The notes: generated from the letters alone by a model not told the origin. DNA of 64,000 nt from Arthrobacter rhizosphaerae (GCF_023062595.1 NZ_JALLAN010000006.1:62001-126000), one strand, 5' to 3'. Shown: positions 39,565 through 49,035, counted from the stretch's first letter. Translations and numbers: made by a program.

Positions 39565-41175
39565 ATGGCATTGAGCCGTAAATACGTCGCCCTTGGCGCC
39601 GTCCTGGCCGGAACATTGACGTTCACCGCCTGCTCAGGCGGCGGCTCCGGCAAAACGGAGATTGCAGACGCCTCCGCCGAGTTCGGTTTCCAGGAAACAG
39701 GATTTCCGATCGTCAGCAAGCAACTCGATTTGACCTTCTCGGGCACAAAGGCCCCGCTGGCCCCGGACTACAACACCATGACCGTTGTGAAGCAGTGGGA
39801 AAAAGACACCAACATCCACATCAACTGGGAGAACCTGCCCGAGGCCGTCTTCAAGGAAAAGAAAAACCTGATCCTGGCCAGCGGTGACTTGCCCGATGCC
39901 TTCTTCAACTCCGGGCTGACAGACTCGGAGATAGCCACCTACTCAGCCAGCGGGACCCTGATCCCACTGGAAGGCCTCATCGAAAAGAACGCCCCCAACC
40001 TCTCCAAACTGCTCTCAGAGCGCCCGGAGATCAAGGCAGCCATCACCTCCTCCGACGGGCACATCTACTCCCTGCCCTCAATTGAGGAACTTGGACTGGT
40101 CCAGTTCCCCAACGAAATAGCCATCAACACAGCATGGCTGAAAAAGCTCAACATCCCCATGCCCAAAACCATCGAGGAATTCCACGACGCACTCCTCGCA
40201 TTCAAGACACAGGACGCATCCGGCACCGGCAAAACCATACCGCTGAGCTTCATACCCGGCTCCTGGTGCGGAGACATCGTTGACCTGATCGCCGCCCTCG
40301 GTGGCGTCCCGGACAACATGGACCACCGCATCGTCCAGAACGACAAAGTCATCTATACCCCCACCCAGGACGGCTACAAAAAAGCCATCCAGACCCTGCA
40401 CGAGTGGTATCAGGAAGGCCTGATCGATCCCGAGTCCTTCTCCCAGGACGACAAGGCCTACCTTGCCAAGGGCAAAGCAGCCACGGAAAACCTCGGATCG
40501 TTCATCTGGTGGGAAATCCCTGAGGTGGTCGGCACTGACCGTGCCAACAACTACGCACTTGTCCCCGCCCTCGAAGGCGTGGACGGAAAGCGCCTGGTCA
40601 GCCAGTCCAACAACCAGGAAATCGCCCGCGGCGCGTTCGCCATCACCCGGACCAACAAGTACCCGGCCGCCACCATGCGCTGGGCTGACAATCTCTACGA
40701 CCCCGTCCAGTCGGCCCAGGCCAACTGGGGACCGATCGGCGAGACCCTGCAGAAGGACGCTGCTACCGGCCTGCTGACCCAGATCCCCGCCCAGGCCGGA
40801 ACCAGCGAAGGCGAACGCCGCCAAAAGGTCGCCCCGGGCGGACCTAAAGCCAACACCGCCGAGAACTTCAAGAAGGTAGTGGCCCCTGAACCGCGGGCAG
40901 CCGCTCGCCAAAAGACGGTGGAAGAGAGCTACAAGCCCTTCGCTGCCAACGACGGCTACCCGCCCGTGGCGCTGTCCAACGAGGAACTGCAGCAGATCAG
41001 CACCATCGAAACGGATGCCGCCTCCCTGGTCAAGCAGAACATGGCCAAGTGGATCGTCTCCGGTGGAATCGACAAGGAGTGGGACGGCTACCTCTCCCAG
41101 CTCAAGAACATCGGGGTCGACAAGATGGTGGAGGTCTACCAGCACGCTTACGACCGCTACAAGAGCAACTCCTAA
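39565..41175 (+). CDS. ABC transporter extracellular sugar-binding lipoprotein, LplA/FusA type
   Basis: Membrane-anchored solute-binding protein of the large (about 540-residue) cluster that binds oligosaccharides. The signal peptide ends in TLTFTAC with a lipobox-like cysteine near residue 24, followed by a Gly/Ser linker. YNTMTVVKQWEKDTNIHINWE and LPDAFFNSGLTDSEI are typical of LplA-like proteins. The start ATG 39565 has TAGGA six bases upstream; an ATG two codons earlier abuts that site. The closely linked cytoplasmic GH32 enzyme points to fructo-oligosaccharide or sucrose-type ligands; pneumococcal FusA, which binds kestose and nystose, is a comparable protein in a comparable operon. Ligand is inferred. 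Confidence 0.92.
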   Translation: MALSRKYVALGAVLAGTLTFTACSGGGSGKTEIADASAEFGFQETGFPIVSKQLDLTFSGTKAPLAPDYNTMTVVKQWEKDTNIHINWENLPEAVFKEKKNLILASGDLPDAFFNSGLTDSEIATYSASGTLIPLEGLIEKNAPNLSKLLSERPEIKAAITSSDGHIYSLPSIEELGLVQFPNEIAINTAWLKKLNIPMPKTIEEFHDALLAFKTQDASGTGKTIPLSFIPGSWCGDIVDLIAALGGVPDNMDHRIVQNDKVIYTPTQDGYKKAIQTLHEWYQEGLIDPESFSQDDKAYLAKGKAATENLGSFIWWEIPEVVGTDRANNYALVPALEGVDGKRLVSQSNNQEIARGAFAITRTNKYPAATMRWADNLYDPVQSAQANWGPIGETLQKDAATGLLTQIPAQAGTSEGERRQKVAPGGPKANTAENFKKVVAPEPRAAARQKTVEESYKPFAANDGYPPVALSNEELQQISTIETDAASLVKQNMAKWIVSGGIDKEWDGYLSQLKNIGVDKMVEVYQHAYDRYKSNS

Positions 41176-41182
41176 TTCCTAC

Positions 41183-41203
41183 AAGTACGACTAGAAGTAC
41201 GAC
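41183..41203. repeat. 12-bp tandem duplication after the binding-protein stop
   Basis: AAGTACGACTAG (41183-41194) is followed by AAGTACGAC (41195-41203), starting seven bases after the stop codon and five bases before a perfect hairpin. Confidence 0.8.
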
Positions 41204-41207
41204 AAAA

Positions 41208-41243
41208 CGGGGTGGGCCGGTGCATTTGTACCGGCCCACCCCG
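41208..41243 (+). terminator. perfect 14-bp intercistronic hairpin between lplA and GH32 genes
   Basis: CGGGGTGGGCCGGT and ACCGGCCCACCCCG around an eight-base loop. There is no T-run, so it may act as a partial terminator or protect the 3' end of the binding-protein message, which would set a high ratio of binding protein to hydrolase. Confidence 0.7.
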
Positions 41244-41304
41244 CTCCAGGGAACCTGCACAGGGTTCTCCGCCACATCCTGCACAGAAACGAGACGTCAC
41301 CCCC

Positions 41305-42810
41305 ATGCCTGCCGCGCCAGCCACGACAGCCGACACCTTCCGACCGGCTCTGCACTACGCCGCCCGGAACACTTGGCTCAATGACCCCAACGGCCTGATC
41401 TTTCATGGGGGCGTCTATCACCTTTACTACCAGAACAACCCGCTGGACAACGTCTGGGGAAACATGTCCTGGGGGCACGCCACCTCCACAGACCTGCTCA
41501 CCTGGACCGAACACCCGGTAGCAATCGCCTGCGATGAAGAGGAAGACATCTTCTCCGGAAGCATCGTCTTCGACAGGAACAACACCAGCGGATTCGGCAC
41601 AGACTCGGCTCCGCCCTTGGTGGCCATCTACACGAGCTCCTTCAAACCTGGCACGAAACTCGAGGGGATCCAAGCCCAGTCCCTGGCTTACAGCCGGGAC
41701 GGAGGTTACACCTGGACCAAACACTCAGACAACCCTGTGCTGAATCGAAACTCGGCCGAGTTCCGCGACCCGAAAGTCATCCGTTACGACGGCGACGCCG
41801 GCAGCTACTGGGTCATGGTCGCCGTGGAAGCCAAGGACTTCCAGGTGGTCCTCTACAAGTCCGATGACCTCAGGAACTGGGAACTTTTGAGTACATTCGG
41901 CCCCGCGAATGCCACCGGCGGCCCGTGGGAATGCCCTGACCTGTTTCCCCTTCCGGTCAACGGCGACCCGGAGAACCTGAAGTGGGTTCTTACCGTGAAC
42001 CTCAACCCCGGCGGGCCTAACAAGGGCTCGGCCGGGCAGTACTTCGTGGGGGATTTCGATGGGGCCATATTCACCTCAGAGACCACCGTGACCGAAGGCG
42101 TAGACCACCAGGGCCGCCTGTCCGAGTACCAGTGGCTGGACTGGGGCCGGGACTATTATGCCGCGGTTTCGTTTAGCGACGCTCCAGAGAACCGCCGTCT
42201 CATGATCGGATGGATGAATAACTGGGACTACGCCAACCAGATCCCCACATCCCCGTGGCGCAGCCCCATGACTCTTGCCCGCGAATTATCCCTCCACGCC
42301 AACGGTGGAGACCTTCGCCTGGTGCAGAAACCCGTCGGTGACTGGGCTGCAGCAGCCGATCCCACCAAGTCGTTCAGCCTCAACGAAACCGTCATTTCCG
42401 GCCTGCAGGTCTTGGACGGCGCCGCCGGTGCGGTGCAGCGAATCCACGTCACCTTCACGCCCGGAAGCGCAGAGGAATTCGGTCTCGTTGTCCGTGGGGA
42501 CGGAATGCAGGGAACCCGCATCGGGATCCGGCCCGCTGACGGCTCACTGATCGTTGACCGCCGGTCGTCCGGGCTGACCGACTTCCACGAGTGCTTTCCA
42601 TCGCTCGACACCGCCCCCATCAGGGCAACAGAGGGCAGTTACCATCTGACTATTTACCTGGACCGCTGCTCCGTCGAGGTCTTCGCCGAAGGTGGCAAGG
42701 TCACCATGACGGAATTGATTTTCCCGGCGGCCGCCAGCACTGACTTGGCTGTATACACCGTCGGCGGCACTGCGACCATCAATAGCCTCCAGGTCGATCA
42801 GCACGTATAG
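41305..42810 (+). CDS. glycoside hydrolase family 32 beta-fructosidase, cytoplasmic
   Basis: Hydrolyses beta-fructosidic bonds in sucrose, fructo-oligosaccharides or fructans. The five-bladed propeller begins with WLNDPNGL holding the nucleophile D27; FSGSIVF, RDPK (transition-state Asp, in EFRDPKVIRY) and the acid/base glutamate in WECPDLF follow. A C-terminal beta-sandwich (about 345-501) ends with RCSVEVFAEGGKVTMTELIF. It has no signal peptide, so it works inside the cell on imported oligosaccharide. ATG 41305 is the first Met before the conserved region; the ribosome binding site is weak. Last gene of the LacI-led operon. Confidence 0.94.
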   Translation: MPAAPATTADTFRPALHYAARNTWLNDPNGLIFHGGVYHLYYQNNPLDNVWGNMSWGHATSTDLLTWTEHPVAIACDEEEDIFSGSIVFDRNNTSGFGTDSAPPLVAIYTSSFKPGTKLEGIQAQSLAYSRDGGYTWTKHSDNPVLNRNSAEFRDPKVIRYDGDAGSYWVMVAVEAKDFQVVLYKSDDLRNWELLSTFGPANATGGPWECPDLFPLPVNGDPENLKWVLTVNLNPGGPNKGSAGQYFVGDFDGAIFTSETTVTEGVDHQGRLSEYQWLDWGRDYYAAVSFSDAPENRRLMIGWMNNWDYANQIPTSPWRSPMTLARELSLHANGGDLRLVQKPVGDWAAAADPTKSFSLNETVISGLQVLDGAAGAVQRIHVTFTPGSAEEFGLVVRGDGMQGTRIGIRPADGSLIVDRRSSGLTDFHECFPSLDTAPIRATEGSYHLTIYLDRCSVEVFAEGGKVTMTELIFPAAASTDLAVYTVGGTATINSLQVDQHV

Positions 42811-42851
42811 GAGGCAGCACCACCTGCTGGGGAATTGCTGGAAAATGTCGG

Positions 42852-42865
42852 TGCAAGCGCTTACA
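42852..42865. promoter_or_regulatory. LacI-family operator upstream of the amylase gene
   Basis: TGCAAGCGCTTACA, a CG-centred palindrome with one mismatched pair, resembles maltose/amylase (MalR or CcpA-like) operators. It lies 95 bases before the GTG start. Confidence 0.65.
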
Positions 42866-42959
42866 GTGTGAGTTGGCTCTCAGTAGCCGGTCTCCATAAC
42901 CACGTCGTCTCACACTGCCCTTCGCTGCAGCACTGCCGCTAACCGGAAGGATCCCTATT

Positions 42960-45900
42960 GTGTTTTCCCGCTCCCTGTCGTCCCTCCAGCCCAGACCAAG
43001 CCGAGTAACTCCCCAAAGTGCGGGCACAGCCTTCCGTACAGGGATGACCTTCCTCATCGCTGCCGCTACGGCCACTGCCGGCATGAGCACAGCGCATGCC
43101 GCTCCGAAATCCGACGATCCGCAGTCGCCGTCGGGCGTTCACTCCCTCAGGGCTCCGGTAACAGACGAACGGTTCTACTTCGTGATGGCGGACCGTTTCA
43201 GCAACGGAAACACCCAGAACGACGACGGCGGCCTTGGTCCGGACCCGATGGTGTCCGGGTTCGAGCCGACAAAGAAGGGCTTCTACAACGGCGGAGACCT
43301 CCAGGGCCTGCGGGAACAGATTGACTACATTGAGGGGCTTGGCACAACCTCCATCTGGCTGACCCCCAGTTTCAAGAACAAGGCCGTGCAGCCGGAGGAC
43401 AAATCGGCCGGGTATCACGGCTACTGGATAACGGACTTCACCCAGATTGATCCGCACCTGGGCACCAACGCCGAGCTGAAAGCGCTGATCGACGATGCCC
43501 ATGCCCGCGGCATGAAGGTCTACTTCGACATCATCACCAACCACACGGCAGACGTGATCGGCTACGAGGAAGGCGACCGCACCGCGTATGTCTCCAAGGA
43601 CGTTGAGCCGTATACCAACGCCGCCGGGGAAGAATTCGATGACCGGGATTACGCCGGAACCGGGGGTTTTCCGGAACTGGCTCCGGCCACTTCATTTCCC
43701 TACACTCCCGAGCTGAAGGCAGGCGAGGAAGACCTGAAGGTCCCGGCGTGGCTCAACGATCCCACGCTGTACCACAACAGGGGTGACACCACTTTTGCCG
43801 GCGAGGACTCCTACTACGGCGACTTCTTCGGCCTGGACGATCTGTTCACTGAACACCCCACGGTGGTGAACGGAATGAAGGAAATCTACAAGACGTGGAT
43901 CCGTGACTTTGGCGTGGACGGTTTCCGGATCGACACGATGAAGCACGTCAACGATGAGTTCTGGCAGGATTTCGGGCCGGATGTGCTCGCCTACGCCAAG
44001 GAACAAGGCAAGGACGAGTTCTTCATGTTCGGTGAGGTCTTCGATACCACCAAGAGCTTCACGTCCCAGTTCACCACCCGGAACATGATGCAGGCTGTCC
44101 TCGATTTCCCGTTCCAGGATGCGGCCCGCAACTTCGCCTCGCGTGGACAGGACGCGGCACAGTTGGAGAGCTTCTTCGCCGGCGACGACTGGTACACGGA
44201 CGCTGACTCCAACGTCTACCAGCTTCCAACTTTCCTCGGAAACCATGACATGGGCCGGATCGGCAGCTTCATCAGTGCGGACAACCCGGGTTCCGACGAC
44301 GCCGAAAAAGTAGCCCGCGACAGCCTGGCCCACGAGCTCATGTACTTCTCGCGCGGCAACCCTGTGATCTATTACGGCGATGAACAGGGCTTTACGGGTC
44401 CCGGCGGTGACCAGGACGCCCGGCAGACATTGTTTGCCAGCAAGGTCCCCGAGTACCTTGACGATGACCTGCTTGGTACCGACGCCACCCACAGCACCGA
44501 TAACTTCAACACCACCCACCTCCTTTACGGCAAGATCAGCGCACTGGCTGCCCTGACCACGGAACATCCGGCACTCCGGGACGGTGCACACCAGCACCGT
44601 TATGCCTCGGAAGGTCCGGGCATCTACGCTTTCTCCCGGATCGATGCCGAGGATCAGCGCGAATACGTGGTGGCACTCAACAACAGCGAGGAGCCCCAGA
44701 CCGCCAACATTCCTACTTACGTCGGCAAGCGCACCTTCACGAAGATTTATGGAGAGGCCGCCGCGGAGTCCAAGACCAGTCCCGAGCGAGAGCTCACCGT
44801 GACTGTTCCCCCACTCTCCGCGGTGGTGTACCAGTCCTCAGGCCGCATCCCGCACTCAAAGGCAGCCCCCGGCGTCGTCCTCCAGGAGCCAAATTCCGCC
44901 CAAGGCGACAATGGGCGCCTTCAGGTGGTGGCCGACGTCGACGGTTCCTCGTTCTACGAAGTCACCTTCGAGGCAAAGAAGTCCGACGGCGGATGGGAGC
45001 GGATCGGCACCGATGACACCGCCCCTTATCAGGTGTTCCATGACGTGGCGGCGTTGGGGACAGGAACCGTCGTGGAGTACCGCGCCGTAGTGCTGGACAA
45101 CGGCGGCCACTCGTCCTCAAGCGCCGCCAAGAGCGGTACCGTGCCGGCTCCGGTCCTGACCATGCAAAAGCCGGCGGCAGGGAGCAGCGTCCAGGGGACA
45201 GTTGAAGTCAGCGCCATCGCCGGCCCCGAAAACGCCGACTATGTGGTGGAATTTGAGCGAAGCATCGACGGCGGCGACTGGACAGCCATCGGCAGCGACA
45301 GCTCCTCCCCTGCCTACACGGCGTTCGATGACATTGCGGCTTTGGGCCTGGAAGACGGAACCGAGGTGAGCTATCGGGCCACCATGGACGTGGCCGGAGG
45401 CGGGACCGTGACCAGCGATGTCCGGACCGCGGTGGTCGGCGAGATCCCCCAGCCCGATTCGGTCACCGTGGCCGGTGACCTCAACTCGGAAATGGGCTGT
45501 CCCGAAGACTGGCGGGCTGACTGTGCATCCGCGTTCATGACCCTTGATCCTGCGGACAAGATCTGGCGCCTCACCATCCCGTCCCTGCCCGCGGGAACGT
45601 ACCAGTACAAGGCCGCCCTGAACGGCACCTGGGACGAGAACTACGGTGCGGGCGGCGGCCTCAATGGTGCCAACATCGTACTGGAGCATCCCGGTGGTGC
45701 AGTCACGTTCCGCTATGACCACAGCACACACATCATCAGCGCCGTTTACGCCTCACAACAGCCAAGCGCGGTTGCCGTGGCCGGAAGCCTCGATTCTGAA
45801 CTCGGCTGCTCCGAGGATTGGATGCCGGGCTGCGACCAGGCGCAGTTGGCCCTGGACCCGGCTGACCTGGTGTGGAAGCTGACCGCACCGGATCTTCCCG

Positions 45901-46058
45901 CCGGAAATTACGAATTCAAGGCAGCGCTCAACCGGTCATGGGACGTGAACTATGGGGCTGGCGGAGCACCGGCCGGCGCTAACATCGCTTTCAACCACGA
46001 CGGCGGACCGGTGACCTTCCGGTATGACCATGTCACCCACGTCATGACGGCCGGCTGA
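42960..46058 (+). CDS. secreted multidomain alpha-amylase family (GH13) enzyme with tandem X25-like modules
   Basis: Extracellular alpha-glucan hydrolase, 1,032 residues from GTG 42960 (GGAAGG upstream). A long signal peptide ends in THAHA-type AHAAP near residue 49. The GH13 barrel shows VYFDIITNHT (region I), GFRIDTMKH with nucleophile D325, FGEVFD with acid/base E359, and FLGNHD with D430. A beta-sandwich domain ends near 620; two Ig/Fn3-like repeats follow (about 635-825, sharing a Y-x-V-x-F-E pattern). Two C-terminal repeats of about 97 residues (834-930 and 937-1032), each with VAGxLxSExGCxEDW, YxxKAALNxxWDxNYGAGG and VTFRYDHxTH, resemble the X25 module of pullulanases. No cell-wall anchor. 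It may be an amylase, pullulanase or maltogenic enzyme. Confidence 0.93.
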   Translation: MFSRSLSSLQPRPSRVTPQSAGTAFRTGMTFLIAAATATAGMSTAHAAPKSDDPQSPSGVHSLRAPVTDERFYFVMADRFSNGNTQNDDGGLGPDPMVSGFEPTKKGFYNGGDLQGLREQIDYIEGLGTTSIWLTPSFKNKAVQPEDKSAGYHGYWITDFTQIDPHLGTNAELKALIDDAHARGMKVYFDIITNHTADVIGYEEGDRTAYVSKDVEPYTNAAGEEFDDRDYAGTGGFPELAPATSFPYTPELKAGEEDLKVPAWLNDPTLYHNRGDTTFAGEDSYYGDFFGLDDLFTEHPTVVNGMKEIYKTWIRDFGVDGFRIDTMKHVNDEFWQDFGPDVLAYAKEQGKDEFFMFGEVFDTTKSFTSQFTTRNMMQAVLDFPFQDAARNFASRGQDAAQLESFFAGDDWYTDADSNVYQLPTFLGNHDMGRIGSFISADNPGSDDAEKVARDSLAHELMYFSRGNPVIYYGDEQGFTGPGGDQDARQTLFASKVPEYLDDDLLGTDATHSTDNFNTTHLLYGKISALAALTTEHPALRDGAHQHRYASEGPGIYAFSRIDAEDQREYVVALNNSEEPQTANIPTYVGKRTFTKIYGEAAAESKTSPERELTVTVPPLSAVVYQSSGRIPHSKAAPGVVLQEPNSAQGDNGRLQVVADVDGSSFYEVTFEAKKSDGGWERIGTDDTAPYQVFHDVAALGTGTVVEYRAVVLDNGGHSSSSAAKSGTVPAPVLTMQKPAAGSSVQGTVEVSAIAGPENADYVVEFERSIDGGDWTAIGSDSSSPAYTAFDDIAALGLEDGTEVSYRATMDVAGGGTVTSDVRTAVVGEIPQPDSVTVAGDLNSEMGCPEDWRADCASAFMTLDPADKIWRLTIPSLPAGTYQYKAALNGTWDENYGAGGGLNGANIVLEHPGGAVTFRYDHSTHIISAVYASQQPSAVAVAGSLDSELGCSEDWMPGCDQAQLALDPADLVWKLTAPDLPAGNYEFKAALNRSWDVNYGAGGAPAGANIAFNHDGGPVTFRYDHVTHVMTAG

Positions 46059-46116
46059 CTGTGTAGCCGGGCCGTCGCTCGCACGGGAGCTCAGTTGGCA
46101 GCAGCTGAGGACTGCA

Positions 46117-46821
46117 TCAGCCGGAAAGCTCGTTTGAGGCGAAGAGGCCGCTGATGAGATCGCCGAGGTGGGACCAGTGTTCGCTTGACATGTTGGCGGC
46201 CGCCTCGGCGTCTCCTTGTTCGCAGACGCGGATGAGTTGATCGTGGTGATTGATGGTGTCCTCCCCGCCCAGGAGGCCTGAGAACTTCCGGTAGAGGATT
46301 CTGTGGAGCTGGGGGTGAAGCTGTTCGATGATTCGTTTGATGACAGGGTTTCCGGCGGCATCGATGATCACACTATGAAAGGCGTCGTCCGCGGCCAGGG
46401 CCTTCGAGACGTCCTGTTTTTTCACAGCGGCGGCAAAGTTCTTATTGGCTTGGCGCATTACCTGAAAGTCACGGTCCGTCAGTCGTGGAACCGCCGCGTC
46501 CATAGCGAGGGAATCGAGTGCCTTGAGCACGGCAAGGTTTGCCGCAATGTCGTCTTGATTTAGCGTCGAGACTCTTGTGTAAACACCCGGCTTGGACTCT
46601 ATGAGACCACTTTCAACGAGGCGGGTGAGGGCTTCGCGCACCGGGGTCCTGCTGAGCCCAAGCATTTCTGCCAGATCGGAGTCTTTGATTTTCTCGCCGG
46701 GTGCGAGCTCGCCCCGGACAATGGCATCCCGGAGCCGGTCATAAGCTGCATCGCTCATTTTCGGTCGCTCAACGGTGCTGGTGCGGACTAGTGGCATATT
46801 GGACACAGTACTCTGCGTCAC
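46117..46821 (-). CDS. GntR family regulator with FCD domain
   Basis: FadR-type regulator, about 235 residues. YDRLRDAIVRGELAPGEKIK, DSDLAEMLGLSRTPVREALT and SKPGVYTRV make up the winged helix; the FCD domain has ALAADDAFHSVIIDAAGN and HHDQLIRVCEQGD. I give GTG 46821, whose TGA overlap with the racemase stop suggests coupling; ATG 46797 is an alternative, and neither has a strong ribosome binding site. It is co-transcribed with the aspartate racemase and probably controls that gene and the divergent dicarboxylate symporter through the palindromes at 47643 and 47675. Confidence 0.9.
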   Translation of the reverse strand: MTQSTVSNMPLVRTSTVERPKMSDAAYDRLRDAIVRGELAPGEKIKDSDLAEMLGLSRTPVREALTRLVESGLIESKPGVYTRVSTLNQDDIAANLAVLKALDSLAMDAAVPRLTDRDFQVMRQANKNFAAAVKKQDVSKALAADDAFHSVIIDAAGNPVIKRIIEQLHPQLHRILYRKFSGLLGGEDTINHHDQLIRVCEQGDAEAAANMSSEHWSHLGDLISGLFASNELSG

Positions 46822-47609
46822 CTGTTGGCGAGGACACGGCGGACCACCGTGACGGCGAGAACCTCGGCGGGGTCGATGAACGGCACCGGGATATCGTCGG
46901 CTGACAGGCCCGCGGGAACCTCCGTGCATCCCGCAATGATTGCCTGGGCGCCGGCGTTGATAAGACCCTGTGCAGCTTCGATGAGTAGCGGCCTGGCTAC
47001 GGCGGTTTTTCCCGCTTTAATGGCGCGGATGGGGGTCATCACGAGATTCTCCTGGCAGTCAGCGGCGGGCGTGATGACCGAGATGCCCTCCCTGTCGAGC
47101 CAGGATTGGTAAAGGCCGGCCTTCTGGGTTCCTGTCGTTGACAGCAATCCCACCTTTTGAACCGTTGGTGAGAGCAGCTGAACGTACTTTGCCGTCTCTT
47201 CAATCATGTGAACGATGGGGATATCCACCTCCTTCTGGACGGCCGCGAGGAAGGCATGGGCGGTATTGCAGGGAACCGCAAGCATCTTGGCCCCTGCGGC
47301 TTTCAAGAGCCTGGCCCCGGCGATCAGGGCAGGGGTGGGATCCTCACCGTGCGTCAGCAGCGCATCTGTCCTGTCCGGAATCGTGGGGTCGGACCAGATC
47401 AGGACCTGAAGGTGCTCCTGATCGCGCATGGCCGGGGTTGCGTGCACCAGTTTGAGGTAGAAATCCGCCGTCGCTTCGGGACCCATTCCGCCAAGGATCC
47501 CGACGACACTGCGATGGTGCAACGTGGCTGTCAAGCCGGGAGCCGAATTCGGCGGCATAGAGAAGAAGGGTGCAGACCGTAGGGTTTGCGCGGCAATCCG
47601 AGTCTTCAT
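46818..47609 (-). CDS. aspartate/glutamate racemase family protein
   Basis: Cofactor-independent amino-acid racemase using two cysteines. VGILGGMGPEATADFYLKLV starts the first domain; the first catalytic Cys is in MLAVPCNTAHAF and the second in AQAIIAGCTEVP, the latter with the usual Thr-Glu. The 263 residues include about 35 extra N-terminal residues before the first strand, so a later start is possible. Divergent from a DAACS-type symporter, suggesting uptake of aspartate or glutamate and conversion between D and L forms. Followed by its GntR-type regulator. Confidence 0.9.
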   Translation of the reverse strand: MKTRIAAQTLRSAPFFSMPPNSAPGLTATLHHRSVVGILGGMGPEATADFYLKLVHATPAMRDQEHLQVLIWSDPTIPDRTDALLTHGEDPTPALIAGARLLKAAGAKMLAVPCNTAHAFLAAVQKEVDIPIVHMIEETAKYVQLLSPTVQKVGLLSTTGTQKAGLYQSWLDREGISVITPAADCQENLVMTPIRAIKAGKTAVARPLLIEAAQGLINAGAQAIIAGCTEVPAGLSADDIPVPFIDPAEVLAVTVVRRVLANR

Positions 47610-47642
47610 TGGGAGTCATTTCTAAGGGTAGCGACCGGCGTA

Positions 47643-47656
47643 TCCAATATATTACA
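47643..47656. promoter_or_regulatory. operator copy 1 in the racemase/symporter divergent region
   Basis: TCCAATATATTACA, an imperfect relative of the perfect palindrome 32 bases downstream. The shared core is CAATATATT. It is nearer the racemase start. Confidence 0.6.
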
Positions 47657-47674
47657 TACCGCTTGACCTCGATA

Positions 47675-47688
47675 TGCAATATATTGCA
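47675..47688. promoter_or_regulatory. operator copy 2, perfect palindrome, in the racemase/symporter divergent region
   Basis: TGCAATATATTGCA is perfectly self-complementary over 14 bases. It lies 48 bases before the symporter ATG and 66 before the racemase start. Likely target of the GntR protein at 46117. Confidence 0.75.
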
Positions 47689-47735
47689 CACTGATCTGTA
47701 TGAGACGCACGCCACATGGAGACTTAGGACTACTG

Positions 47736-49019
47736 ATGAAAAACAAAACGACAGCATGGATTCTTGGCGCACTGGTAATTGGCATTGCCGGTGGCCTGCT
47801 CGGTCACTGGCTGCTTCCGGAAGGTCCTCGGAACGGGCTCGTCACCGTCCTTGACACCGTGACGCACATGTTCCTCAACCTGATCAAAATGATCATCGCT
47901 CCGCTGATCTTCGCCACACTGGTCTCTGGCATTGCAGGAGCGGCCAAGTCAGCGGGTGTCGGGAAGCTCTTCGCACGCTCGCTGCTGTGGTTTGTCATTG
48001 CTTCAGCACTGGTGGGAACCTTCGGTTTCATCACGGCCCATGCCCTCAATGTCGGCGACGGATTGGGCCTGGTGCCCACGGGCGATGCCGGCATCGAGTC
48101 AAAACCCATGGACTACCAGGCATTCGTCACCAACATCATCCCCACGAGCGTCTTTGCTGCGCTGACCAGCAACAACCCGCTCCAGATCCTCGTATTCGGA
48201 GCCCTGTTCGGGATTGCCCTGCTGAACCTGCGGAAGAAGGGGCATTCCTCCATCGCCAACGCAGTCGATGAACTGATGGAAGTCATGCTCAAAGTCACCG
48301 GCTACGTCATGCTGGCCGCCCCTGTCGGCGTCTTCGCAGCTATCGCTGCAGCGTTCACGGCAGAAGGCTTCGACGCCTTCGCCACCTACTCCTCATTTAT
48401 CGGCGGCTTCTATGTATCCCTCTCAGCCCTTTGGGTGATCATGATCGCCGTGGCCATAGCCTTCCTCGGGAAAGCAGCCTTTCGCTTGATGCGTGCCGTG
48501 CGGGAGCCAATGGTCATTGCCTTCGCCACCTCCAGCAGCGAAGCAGCTCTCCCTAAGCTCATCGAAGGCCTGACCAGGTTTGGAGTCGACAAGCGCACGA
48601 CGGGGTTCGTCCTCCCCCTCGGATACTCCTTTAACGTTGACGGCTCCATGATGTACATGACATTCGCGTCGGTGTTCCTCCTGAACGCTTACGGCATTGA
48701 CATGGACCTTGGCCAGCAGATCGCCATGACGGCCATGCTGTTGCTGAGCAGCAAAGGCATGGCCGGGGTTCCCCGCGGCTCGCTTGTTATCGTGGCCGCC
48801 GTCGTACCAGCCTTCGGTATTCCGGCTGCCGGAATCGCCGTCCTCCTGGTGATTGATCAGCTCCTGGATATGGGCCGGACAGCCACGAACATCCTTGGCA
48901 ACGCCATCGCAACCGCCGTCCTGGGCCGCAGCCACGACAAGGCAGCCGGCCTTGAAAATCCGAACCACATCAACCAGTCTGGTGCTTTGGAAGAGGCCGA
49001 ACTGACATCAGTCAGGTAA
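47736..49019 (+). CDS. dicarboxylate/amino acid:cation symporter (DAACS family)
   Basis: Inner-membrane transporter related to GltP/DctA that takes up glutamate, aspartate or C4-dicarboxylates with protons or sodium. MFLNLIKMIIAPLIFATLVSGIA is the conserved helix 2 region; AFATSSSEAALPKLIE is the serine-rich hairpin; GYSFNVDGSMMYMTFA carries the NMDGT-like motif (here NVDGS). KGMAGVPRGSLVIVAA is the second hairpin. At 427 residues from ATG 47736 it has typical length. Divergent from aspartate racemase and GntR, which points to aspartate or glutamate as substrate. Confidence 0.94.
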   Translation: MKNKTTAWILGALVIGIAGGLLGHWLLPEGPRNGLVTVLDTVTHMFLNLIKMIIAPLIFATLVSGIAGAAKSAGVGKLFARSLLWFVIASALVGTFGFITAHALNVGDGLGLVPTGDAGIESKPMDYQAFVTNIIPTSVFAALTSNNPLQILVFGALFGIALLNLRKKGHSSIANAVDELMEVMLKVTGYVMLAAPVGVFAAIAAAFTAEGFDAFATYSSFIGGFYVSLSALWVIMIAVAIAFLGKAAFRLMRAVREPMVIAFATSSSEAALPKLIEGLTRFGVDKRTTGFVLPLGYSFNVDGSMMYMTFASVFLLNAYGIDMDLGQQIAMTAMLLLSSKGMAGVPRGSLVIVAAVVPAFGIPAAGIAVLLVIDQLLDMGRTATNILGNAIATAVLGRSHDKAAGLENPNHINQSGALEEAELTSVR

Positions 49020-49035
49020 CGGGGCCGACAAAAGA

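Noticed and set aside
43692..44597. 301-codon minus-strand frame opposite the amylase
   Set aside because: The plus strand holds all GH13 catalytic regions across this span.
47663..47692. TTGACC as -35 of a symporter promoter
   Set aside because: No acceptable -10 hexamer at 16-18 bases; the surrounding palindromes make chance matches likely.
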